Of a stretch of DNA of 5,973 nt, positions 1 to 5,278 are shown one piece after another (the stretch's first letter is position 1; every line of letters begins with the position of its first letter). Under the pieces are notes generated by a model. The model searched no databases. It was not told the DNA's origin and saw only the letters and a program-made list of their open reading frames with translations. The stretch is taken from the NCBI GenBank assembly GCA_010027395.1, contig RGVD01000163.1:1-5973 (forward strand). Reading direction: 5' to 3'. This stretch comes from Bacteroidota bacterium (lineage in GTDB: Bacteria; Bacteroidota; Bacteroidia; UKL13-3). The position numbers and the translations under genes are program-made.

Positions 1-383
1 GGTTGCGTACAGCTAATCTCTAAGGTCCAAGTATTGCAAAAACCCACATCACCTTTTCCAGCAGTTGCATGAATATTTATACCTAAACGACCCGTACTAG
101 ATTTACCTTCAAGAAATGGAACATGCTTATGTGTTTCGGTATATTCAGCGGTAACACCAAGATAAAGGGTGTTTGGCTGCAATACAAAACCCTCAGGTGG
201 TATTTCAAAAGTATCAATTTTATTATGCTCTTTGGCATCCAAAACCCTGTCTTTATAGGTGGCTAAATGTCTTCCTAGATGCACATCATAAGAATTAGTT
301 CCCAAACACTCGCGTCTGAATGGCTCTATCAAAATATTACCCAATTCAATTTCTTCTAAGATTCTTTTATCTGATATGATCAT
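1..383 (-). CDS. dcd: dCTP deaminase, 5' part (runs off left edge)
   Basis: Reading leftwards from the ATG at 383-381, an open frame of 127 codons continues off the window without a stop. The family is about 180 residues long, so roughly the last third is missing. Dcd converts dCTP to dUTP plus ammonia in the cytoplasm, feeding dUTPase and then dTMP synthesis. The call rests on the core motif EGKSSTGRLG (residues 92-101), then IHATAGKGDVGF (104-115) and TLEIS (120-124). By spacing to the E. coli enzyme, S95, S96 and R99 correspond to its SSxxR element and E122 to its catalytic glutamate. All are present, so the visible part looks functional. A bifunctional deaminase/dUTPase cannot be fully excluded without the C-terminus. 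The start is preceded by an A-rich leader with no Shine-Dalgarno sequence, as is usual in Bacteroidota. Confidence 0.93.
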   Translation of the reverse strand, partial: MIISDKRILEEIELGNILIEPFRRECLGTNSYDVHLGRHLATYKDRVLDAKEHNKIDTFEIPPEGFVLQPNTLYLGVTAEYTETHKHVPFLEGKSSTGRLGINIHATAGKGDVGFCNTWTLEISCTQ

Positions 384-393
384 TTTAAGAGTT

Positions 394-427
394 TTTGGGC
401 AAATAAAATGTAATTTATACTATTTTG
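394..427 (+). promoter_or_regulatory. Weak candidate promoter for the Tudor-like gene
   Basis: TTTG at 394-397 and a -7-like CTATTTTG at 420-427 are separated by 22 bases, one more than the usual 19-21. The first two positions of the -7 box do not match TAnnTTTG. The pair lies 25 bases before the ATG at 453 and overlaps the candidate divergent dcd promoter. It is listed because it is the best match in the 69-base spacer between the two genes. Confidence 0.22.
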
Positions 428-435
428 CTAACAAA
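405..435 (-). promoter_or_regulatory. Candidate dcd promoter (-33/-7 type)
   Basis: On the minus strand TTTG (435-432) is followed after 19 bases by TACATTTT (412-405). This is one mismatch from the Bacteroidota consensus TTTG-N19-21-TAnnTTTG. Transcription would begin around 398-400, giving dcd a leader of about 15 bases. The match is by eye in AT-rich sequence, so chance is a real alternative. Confidence 0.4.
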
Positions 436-452
436 AATAAATAACGAAAAGC

Positions 453-989
453 ATGGAAAATTTAGGGATAGGGAGCCGTGTTCGCCACCACGATTTTGGT
501 GACGGGGTGATTATCAATGTCAAACCAAATACATATTATATCACTTTCATTACTGAAGGTGCCAAAGAAATTTCGAGAACACAACATTCGCTTGAAATTA
601 TTGAAGCAGTTGAAGCTCCCGAAGACCTTATAAGCAATGCTGAACTAGAAAAAACTTTGGTGGGTATTCTTCGCAGATGGTCTGATATCCAAGAAAATGT
701 GACTTTAGGACAAAAGTGGATGGGTGGTAAAATGGTTTTATACCCGGGTGATAATAATACGCAATCAAAGGAAATTCCCATTGACAGCTTTTTTAGAAAA
801 ATAGTAATGCTACGTGATAGGCTAAGAGTCTTGGAACAACGAATCAATGCTCATGATGTATTGACAGATGAAGATAAAATCAATATGCAGCAATACATTA
901 CCAAAATATATGGCAGCATGACTACTTTCAATGTATTATTCAAATATCCCCACGATCAGTTTGTAGGTGAAAAAGGAAGTAAAGAGTAA
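453..989 (+). CDS. Conserved Bacteroidota protein with Tudor/SH3-like N-terminus
   Basis: This is a 178-residue soluble protein with no signal peptide or membrane segment. Residues 5-42 (GIGSRVRHHDFGDGVI followed by a YYITF...GAKEI strand pattern) resemble the small beta-barrel at the C-terminus of UvrD/PcrA helicases, which contacts RNA polymerase. That suggests, but does not prove, a protein- or nucleic-acid-binding role. Residues 64-172 form a second, mainly helical module with strongly patterned stretches: RRWSDI (74-79), KEIPIDSFFRKIVMLRDRLR (106-125), QQYITKIYGSMTTFN (146-160) and DQFVG (168-172). From memory this module occurs in many uncharacterised Bacteroidota proteins. No catalytic motif is visible. 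It is a single gene, divergent from dcd and ended by the hairpin at 1015-1044. The ATG at 453 is chosen because the barrel motif begins five residues later; no Shine-Dalgarno is seen. The gene is certain, the function unknown. Confidence 0.88.
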   Translation: MENLGIGSRVRHHDFGDGVIINVKPNTYYITFITEGAKEISRTQHSLEIIEAVEAPEDLISNAELEKTLVGILRRWSDIQENVTLGQKWMGGKMVLYPGDNNTQSKEIPIDSFFRKIVMLRDRLRVLEQRINAHDVLTDEDKINMQQYITKIYGSMTTFNVLFKYPHDQFVGEKGSKE

Positions 990-1014
990 TTTATATTTTG
1001 AGAAGCGCATTAAA

Positions 1015-1055
1015 AAACCCCTATTGGATGACCAGCAGGGGTTTAAGTATTTTTC
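1015..1055. terminator. Bidirectional intrinsic terminator
   Basis: An 8-bp perfect stem pairs AAACCCCT (1015-1022) with AGGGGTTT (1037-1044). Inside the loop TGG (1025-1027) can pair with CCA (1032-1034), extending the hairpin. On the plus strand a T-rich run follows at about 1047-1058. On the minus strand six Ts (complement of 1012-1017) run directly out of the stem. It lies between convergent genes, the Tudor-like gene and the ferredoxin, and can serve both. Confidence 0.85.
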
Positions 1056-1065
1056 TTTGATATAA

Positions 1066-1410
1066 TTAAATGTGCATTCTTTGTTTCTTCTCTAACAAAA
1101 GTTCTTTGCTTTCTTCGTGATCAGGATCAGGAACACAGCAATCAACTGGGCAAACTGCCGCACATTGGGGCTCCTCATGAAATCCCACACATTCAGTACA
1201 TTTGTTTGTAACGATGAAATAAGTATCATCAGATACTGGAGCAAAACGCTTGCTTACCTCGACTGTTTCGCCATTAAGAGAGATAGTACCGCTTAAGTTG
1301 TTTCCATCTGCCCATGCCCACTCTGCACCAGCTTCGTATATTGCATTGTTAGGACATTCAGGTTCGCATGCACCACAGTTGATGCATTCGTCAGTAATCA
1401 TTATAGCCAT
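1066..1410 (-). CDS. Dicluster 4Fe-4S ferredoxin
   Basis: This 114-residue soluble protein carries two [4Fe-4S] cluster-binding motifs and so is a low-potential electron carrier. The first motif has C9, C12, C15 and C19-P20. The second has C71, C74, C83 and C87-P88, with eight residues between C74 and C83 as in Alvin/YfhL-type ferredoxins. In this fold cluster I uses C9, C12, C15 and C87, and cluster II uses C71, C74, C83 and C19. C91 and C92 are extra cysteines after the second motif. A segment of about 50 residues (20-70), including W31 and W33, separates the two motifs and is much longer than in minimal clostridial ferredoxins. The C-terminal tail is charged (DPDHEESKELLLEKK). The start at 1410 sits just before the first motif; M4 is a possible alternative. 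It is divergent from the acyl-CoA reductase gene, 85 bases apart. Its redox partner is unknown. Confidence 0.94.
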   Translation of the reverse strand: MAIMITDECINCGACEPECPNNAIYEAGAEWAWADGNNLSGTISLNGETVEVSKRFAPVSDDTYFIVTNKCTECVGFHEEPQCAAVCPVDCCVPDPDHEESKELLLEKKQRMHI

Positions 1411-1425
1411 AATTATTAAATTTCT

Positions 1426-1458
1426 TTTGGTTTATTAACAGATGCAAGTTTAGCTTTG
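1426..1458 (+). promoter_or_regulatory. Bacteroidota-type promoter for the acyl-CoA reductase gene
   Basis: TTTG (1426-1429), a 21-base spacer and TAGCTTTG (1451-1458) match the Bacteroidota -33/-7 consensus exactly at every defined position. Transcription would start near 1462-1466, about 30 bases before the ATG at 1496. This is the best promoter match in the window. The gene it serves is frameshifted, so the promoter appears intact while the product is not. Confidence 0.6.
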
Positions 1459-1473
1459 TTCGCTCAAAGCAAA
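1445..1473 (-). promoter_or_regulatory. Weak candidate ferredoxin promoter
   Basis: On the minus strand TAAACTTG (1452-1445) differs from TAnnTTTG by one base. A TTTG (1473-1470) lies upstream with a 17-base spacer, shorter than the usual 19-21. Its -7 element overlaps the -7 element of the plus-strand promoter by two bases, so the two divergent promoters would compete if both are real. Confidence 0.27.
1453..1470. repeat. Inverted repeat in the divergent promoter region
   Basis: GCTTTG (1453-1458) and CAAAGC (1465-1470) form a perfect 6-bp dyad with a 6-base centre (TTCGCT). The left arm overlaps the -7 box of the plus-strand promoter, so most transcripts would start inside the dyad and not form an RNA hairpin. 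If it has a role, a DNA-binding site seems likelier than an RNA structure. A chance dyad of this size is possible. Confidence 0.35.
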
Positions 1474-1495
1474 AAATAGAATTATTCTAAATTAC

Positions 1496-2483
1496 ATGAC
1501 TTATCAACAAACAATAGAGGGATTGCTGCATGCAGGCCTCATTTTTAAACAAGCTTACGAAAAAAGCAGCAGCAAAATTGTAGATGCTTACTTATACAAC
1601 AATTGGTTTACTGAGGAAAGCCAACGTAAAATTTTTGAAGCATGGAGCCTTCTACTTACAAAAGAAAAGTTAGATGAATGGCTTCAATTATACCCTATTA
1701 AAGAGCAATCAAAGCCAAAAACCATTGCCATCATAATGGCGGGCAATATTCCTTTGGGTGAGTGGTAATAATGCTTTGGTAAAGCTAAGCAGTGATGACA
1801 AGGTATTACCCATGTGGATTATTCAAGAGCTGATAAAATTCAACCCTGAATTTGAAGAAAGAATAAAAGTTGCAGACGACCAAATTAATAAATTGCATTT
1901 TGATGCGGTGATAGCTACAGGTAGCAACAATAGCAATCGATACTTCGAGTATTACTTTAGAAACTACCCACAAATACTCAGACAAAACAGAACAAGTGTG
2001 GCTGTTTTGAATGGTGATGAAACGCCTGATGACATAAAATTATTGGCGGATGATATTTTCATGCATTTTGGATTGGGGTGCAGAAACGTTTCAAAAGTAT
2101 ATTTACCTAAAGGCATGGCTTTAGATATATTGTTCGAAAACTTTATGGGATATGCTGATTTTATCAACCATAATAAGTACGTAAACAACTATAATTACCA
2201 CAAAGCCATTTGGTTAATGAACCAAGATAAGTTTTATGACAATAACTTTATTTTGTTGAAGGAAGACGAGGGCCTACATTCACCATTGGCTTCATTATAT
2301 TTTGAATATTATGAGGAAATTGATTTGCTGAAAGCAAGATTAGACGAGCAAGAGAAAGAGATTCAGTGTGTAGTAAGTAAGTTAAATTTGAATCATTCAG
2401 TACCATTAGGTAAAGCGCAAAGACCCGAATGGAATGATTATGCGGATAGAATCGATACCTTAGCTTTTTTATTGGCTTTGTAG
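1496..2483 (+). pseudogene. Acyl-CoA reductase (LuxC family), frameshifted by a short deletion
   Basis: Two reading frames together resemble one protein of the Bacteroidota LuxC-like acyl-CoA reductases, which belong to the aldehyde dehydrogenase superfamily and reduce acyl-CoA to aldehyde with NAD(P)H. Frame one (1496-1768) holds the N-terminal part with NWFT (36-39) and AGNIPL (82-87), then runs into GEW and two stops. Frame two (from 1758) resumes with SGNNALVKLSS and carries ATGSNN, RQNRTSVAVLNGDETP and FGLGCRN, whose cysteine (codon 2079-2081) is the expected catalytic residue; it continues to DYADRIDTLAFL. Family members, as I recall them, have about 11 residues (a VGFHDFLCV-like stretch) between IPL and SGN. 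Here only four bases lie between the TTG and AGT codons, implying a deletion of 29 bases. Restoring them would give about 338 residues, close to family length. No other stop interrupts either part, so the lesion is recent or a sequencing/assembly error. Confidence 0.85.
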
Positions 2484-2543
2484 ATACTTTGTTCAATGAC
2501 TTTCTATCCTTTTAGTTAGTATTGCAAATCAATTTAGGAAATT

Positions 2544-3488
2544 ATGAACGCTTTAATATCAACCAATTACTTCTTTCAAAAGCAAAAAAAATTCTATCGT
2601 GGCAAGGTGCGCGATGTGTATAATATTGATAATAAGCTATTGGTGATGGTGGCTTCTGATAGAATTTCGGCATTTGATGTAGTGATGCCAAAGCCTATAC
2701 CTTATAAAGGTCAAGTGCTAAACCAGACCGCCTTACATTTTTTAAACCTAAGTAAACACATTGTACCAAATTGGCTTATTAGTAGTCCTCACCCTAACGT
2801 TTCCATTGGTCACATGTGCGAGCCTGTGGCCATTGAAATGGTGATTCGAGGCTATTTGAGTGGCCATGCGTGGCGCGAGTATAAAAGCGGCAAAAGAGTT
2901 ATTTGTGGTGTGGCTATGCCAGATGGCATGAAGGAAAATGATAAATTTCCTGAGCCTGTTATTACACCTACCATCAAAGCAAGTGAAGGGCATGATGAAG
3001 ATGTTTCAAGAGAAGAAATACTTAATGAAAACTTGGTTCCTGAGGCAGATTATTTAGCCATGGAAGACTATACCCGAAAACTATTTGCTTTCGGAACTGA
3101 ATATGCCCAAAAACAAGGCTTGATATTGGTGGATACCAAATATGAATTTGGCAAGAAAGACAATGTTATTATGTTGATGGATGAAATCCACACCCCTGAT
3201 TCATCTAGGTATTTCTATGCAGATACCTATGCTGAAATTCAGGGCAAAGACCAACAGCAAAGACAATTGTCAAAAGAATTTGTAAGACAATGGTTGATTG
3301 AAAATAATTTCCAAGGCTTAGAAGGTCAATCTGCACCTGTATTCCCTGAAGAATTTATTGAATCCATCACAAACAGGTATGTTGAGTTGTATGAGAAAAT
3401 TACAGGATTAGGCTTCATTAAATCTGATTACCGAAATATGGAGAATGAGATAGAAGCGGCAGTCAACAAAGCGCTTGAGACATTTTAA
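2544..3488 (+). CDS. purC: Phosphoribosylaminoimidazole-succinocarboxamide synthase (SAICAR synthase)
   Basis: PurC joins CAIR and aspartate using ATP to make SAICAR, a late step of de novo purine (IMP) synthesis in the cytoplasm. The 314 residues match the longer, yeast Ade1-like class rather than the roughly 240-residue E. coli form. Motifs in order: GKVRDVY (20-26, ATP-binding loop), SDRISAFD (38-45), EMVIRGYLSGHAW (98-110), PTIKASEGHDE (142-152), ILVDTKYEFG (194-203) and DEIHTPDSSRY (213-223). All are intact, so the enzyme should be active. The start ATG at 2544 has a weak AGGA (2536-2539) only four bases upstream, and the frame begins with a typical family N-terminus (FYRGKVRDVY). It stands alone: 60 bases after the broken reductase gene and ended by the hairpin at 3496-3527. 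No purine riboswitch or clear promoter with correct spacing was found in the 60-base leader. Confidence 0.97.
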   Translation: MNALISTNYFFQKQKKFYRGKVRDVYNIDNKLLVMVASDRISAFDVVMPKPIPYKGQVLNQTALHFLNLSKHIVPNWLISSPHPNVSIGHMCEPVAIEMVIRGYLSGHAWREYKSGKRVICGVAMPDGMKENDKFPEPVITPTIKASEGHDEDVSREEILNENLVPEADYLAMEDYTRKLFAFGTEYAQKQGLILVDTKYEFGKKDNVIMLMDEIHTPDSSRYFYADTYAEIQGKDQQQRQLSKEFVRQWLIENNFQGLEGQSAPVFPEEFIESITNRYVELYEKITGLGFIKSDYRNMENEIEAAVNKALETF

Positions 3489-3495
3489 TAAACAG

Positions 3496-3527
3496 CAAAG
3501 CCGGAATCACTAGGATATCCGGCTTTG
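3496..3527. terminator. Hairpin between convergent purC and hsp20
   Basis: A perfect 10-bp stem pairs CAAAGCCGGA (3496-3505) with TCCGGCTTTG (3518-3527) around a 12-base loop. It begins eight bases after the purC stop and lies 24 bases beyond the hsp20 stop on the other strand. Neither side has a strong T-run: the plus side reads ACTGACACTATG, the minus side CTGTTTATT. Placement and stem strength fit a shared terminator or 3'-end-protecting hairpin, though it is not a classical one. Confidence 0.65.
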
Positions 3528-3551
3528 ACTGACACTATGAAAACTACACTC

Positions 3552-3998
3552 TTATTTAATAACGACAGAAGTTTTAGTTTGTTTTACTTCGCTCTTAAAA
3601 ATATCTACTTTTAAGATACCATCGTTCATCGAAGCTTCAATTTTCTCTTTGTCTGCATTTTCAGGCAAGGTAAAACTGCGGCTGAAACTACCATAAAAAC
3701 TTTCTACCGTATGGTATTTATCGTCAGCTTCTTTCACAAATTTACGTTCACCGCTGATGGTTAATACATCAGCATCTACTTCAATTTTCACATCTTCTTT
3801 CTTGGTTCCTGGAAGGTTGATGTGTAGTTCGAAACGGTCGTCTTTTTCAACCACATCTGTGCGGGGCGAAAAGTGCACTGAGCGTTCAAATTTGCCAAGC
3901 GATTCGTTAAACATATCGTCTATGGCTCTCATCATGTTTTGTGGAATCATTGAGTCTCTCAAAAATTCACGTCCTGGTTTTAATCTTACTAAGGTCAT
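3552..3998 (-). CDS. Small heat-shock protein, Hsp20/alpha-crystallin family
   Basis: This 148-residue ATP-independent chaperone holds unfolding proteins until Hsp70/ClpB can refold them; it acts as cytoplasmic oligomers. The alpha-crystallin domain spans about residues 45-135, with DVLTISGERK (77-86), GSFSRSFTLP (103-112) and the signature IEASMNDGILKVDIFK (120-135). The C-terminus ends in SVVIK, a likely IxI/V-type tail motif used in oligomer assembly. The N-terminus (LKPGREF) is typical of Bacteroidota Hsp20 proteins. The frame is open upstream to an ATG at 4127, which would add 43 residues. I chose the ATG at 3998 because family members begin MTLV-like, the extra segment is AT-rich with no family resemblance, and an A-rich leader precedes 3998. 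No CIRCE operator (GCACTC/GAGTGC dyad) or clear promoter was found upstream, so heat control cannot be judged. Confidence 0.94.
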   Translation of the reverse strand: MTLVRLKPGREFLRDSMIPQNMMRAIDDMFNESLGKFERSVHFSPRTDVVEKDDRFELHINLPGTKKEDVKIEVDADVLTISGERKFVKEADDKYHTVESFYGSFSRSFTLPENADKEKIEASMNDGILKVDIFKSEVKQTKTSVVIK

Positions 3999-4056
3999 AA
4001 TTATTATTTTTATTGTTTGTTTTTGTTGATACCCTAATCTATCAAGTTGTGTTCCG

Positions 4057-4206
4057 ATGCATAATTTAAAGACAATATGTCTACTTTTAACGATTTTCAT
4101 ATCATTATTTAAAATAATTAGCGCCATTATTTCCGATTTACCTAATTCTTGTTCAATTTTAGAAGCAAATGAGTCAGAAACTTTGAAACAATATTTAGAA
4201 AACTAA
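4057..4206 (+). CDS. Possible 49-residue small protein with hydrophobic N-terminus
   Basis: In the 235-base spacer between hsp20 and the secreted-protein gene, an ATG at 4057 opens a 49-codon frame ending TAA at 4204-4206. The product starts MHNLKTICLLLTIFISLF, a lysine followed by a long hydrophobic run, so it could be a signal peptide or single membrane anchor. A polar, acidic tail follows (SILEANESETLKQYLEN). It lies antisense to the region upstream of the chosen hsp20 start and 27 bases before the next gene on the same strand. I recognise no family. No Shine-Dalgarno or clear promoter precedes it, and AT-rich DNA often encodes hydrophobic runs by chance. The sensible-looking tail could also be a remnant of a longer gene, but an in-frame stop at 4027-4029 closes the frame upstream. 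Confidence 0.33.
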   Translation: MHNLKTICLLLTIFISLFKIISAIISDLPNSCSILEANESETLKQYLEN

Positions 4207-4211
4207 ATTCG
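4182..4211 (+). promoter_or_regulatory. Candidate promoter for the secreted-protein gene
   Basis: TTTG (4182-4185), an 18-base spacer and TAAATTCG (4204-4211) approximate the Bacteroidota -33/-7 consensus with one mismatch and one base short in spacing. Transcription would begin near 4215-4218, leaving a leader of about 16-19 bases before the ATG at 4234. The -33 element lies inside the possible small ORF and the -7 element overlaps its stop codon, so promoter and small ORF are partly competing readings of the same bases. Confidence 0.33.
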
Positions 4212-4233
4212 TTAAGTCGATTTTATTAAACCT

Positions 4234-5232
4234 ATGAAAAGAAATATTTGCCTTGCCCTATTGATTTCCATGATGGCTTTTGGCCTTCATGCACAGATAA
4301 ACTATTCGTATACCACCTATCAAAATAATGGTAGTAGACGCTATTTATCAAAGCCTGAAAGTATCAATAAATACAGGAAATTTAATGATGTAAGAGTGAA
4401 AGAAGTTACACAAACTTACTTCAGAAAAGAGAAACCAAGCTTCATAATTAATTACAAGTACAACCTCTCATCTCGAATATATGAAATCGATTCAAAAGAC
4501 ATGAAAAACAAAGGCTCTTCAACATTTTTCAATTATCAAAATGACACTTTATTGTTAGCAATTTTTCAAACTAGAAAGGGAAAAGATACTACCACTACTG
4601 AATTGTTTAGTTACAATAACAATAATAAATGTAATGAAGAATTAGAATTAAGAGATGGGAAATTGTTTCACCTATGCAAATATGAATGGGCAGAAAATGG
4701 TCTAGTTAAGAGAATAGAAAATACTTACACAAAACATAGAAAATGGAATTCAGTAACCGAATTTGAATATTACGATGATAAAACAACAAAGGAAGAGCGT
4801 GTTTATAAAAATGGTGATTTAAAACACAAATATGTCTATGCTTGCAGTCCTGTTGGAGAAAAAGCCCAATTAAACAAAGAAGAAAGTAAAGTTTGCACTA
4901 TTAAAAACAAAAACGATGACGGCTCATTTTACTATATTTTTGAGACCACCGAGGGCAAAAAAGGAATACACAGAAATATTCAGAAATTTAATAAGGATAG
5001 TATGATTACTTCCTATGAAGTTTATTACTTGAATGATAAATTAAAATTTAAATATGACTATTACTATGAAAATAAAAAATTAGTACAAGAAGATCTTTAT
5101 GGTATACGCAAAAGATTTTCATCAGCCCATTTTACTTATGGTGCTGATAATCTACTCAGCGAAAATTACACCATCAACAAGCGAGGTAAGAAAACACGAG
5201 ATTATAAATATACCTACGCCAAATATGAATAA
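4234..5232 (+). CDS. Secreted tyrosine/lysine-rich protein of unknown function
   Basis: This is a 332-residue protein with a clear signal peptide: MKRN, a hydrophobic stretch over residues 5-17 and a probable cleavage site after GLHA (20), giving a mature protein starting QINYSY. There is no lipobox cysteine at the cleavage point and no later membrane segment, so it should be periplasmic or exported. The mature part is rich in Tyr, Lys and Asn, with aromatic beta-strand-like units about every 20-25 residues: LFSYNNN (124-130), CKYEW (148-152), TEFEYY (175-180), KYVYAC (199-204), YEVYY (261-265), KYDYYYEN (273-280), HFTYGADNLLSE (299-310) and YKYTY (324-328). This resembles the degenerate YD/RHS-like or MORN-like repeats of many secreted Bacteroidota proteins. 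No catalytic motif and no type IX sorting domain are visible; the protein ends right after the last repeat. Mature cysteines are C133, C148, C204 and C221. The gene is certain; function and family are not recognised. Confidence 0.88.
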   Translation: MKRNICLALLISMMAFGLHAQINYSYTTYQNNGSRRYLSKPESINKYRKFNDVRVKEVTQTYFRKEKPSFIINYKYNLSSRIYEIDSKDMKNKGSSTFFNYQNDTLLLAIFQTRKGKDTTTTELFSYNNNNKCNEELELRDGKLFHLCKYEWAENGLVKRIENTYTKHRKWNSVTEFEYYDDKTTKEERVYKNGDLKHKYVYACSPVGEKAQLNKEESKVCTIKNKNDDGSFYYIFETTEGKKGIHRNIQKFNKDSMITSYEVYYLNDKLKFKYDYYYENKKLVQEDLYGIRKRFSSAHFTYGADNLLSENYTINKRGKKTRDYKYTYAKYE

Positions 5233-5278
5233 ATAGCCTTTAGCACTAACCAAAGTTTCTTTATTATTGCCTTGTTAT

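Noticed and set aside
536..847. 103-codon minus-strand open frame
   Set aside because: It lies wholly antisense to the Tudor-like gene, whose protein shows clear family motifs; no domain or start context supports the antisense frame.
1250..1438. 62-codon plus-strand open frame
   Set aside because: It is antisense to the ferredoxin N-terminus and covers its cysteine motif region; composition reflects the opposite strand.
1496..1775. Programmed ribosomal frameshift joining the two acyl-CoA reductase frames
   Set aside because: The junction has no classical slippery heptamer followed by a strong structure, and frameshifting would still leave out the conserved residues between IPL and SGN. A deletion explains both facts.
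2488..2524. purC promoter TTTG / TAGTATTG
   Set aside because: The spacer is 25 bases, well outside 19-21, and the -7 box has a mismatch.
2484..2543. Purine riboswitch or terminator before purC
   Set aside because: The 60-base spacer is too short for a riboswitch aptamer plus expression platform and has no notable stem.
3757..4029. 90-codon plus-strand open frame
   Set aside because: It is antisense to the Hsp20 alpha-crystallin domain; Ser/Phe-rich composition is typical of a shadow frame.
3999..4060. hsp20 promoter or heat-shock operator
   Set aside because: The closest -7-like match (TAGATTAG on the minus strand) has no TTTG at the right distance, and no CIRCE dyad is present.
3999..4127. 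43-residue N-terminal extension of Hsp20 (ATG at 4127 or 4100)
   Set aside because: The segment has no family resemblance, is AT-rich, and the typical MTLV start with an A-rich leader is at 3998.
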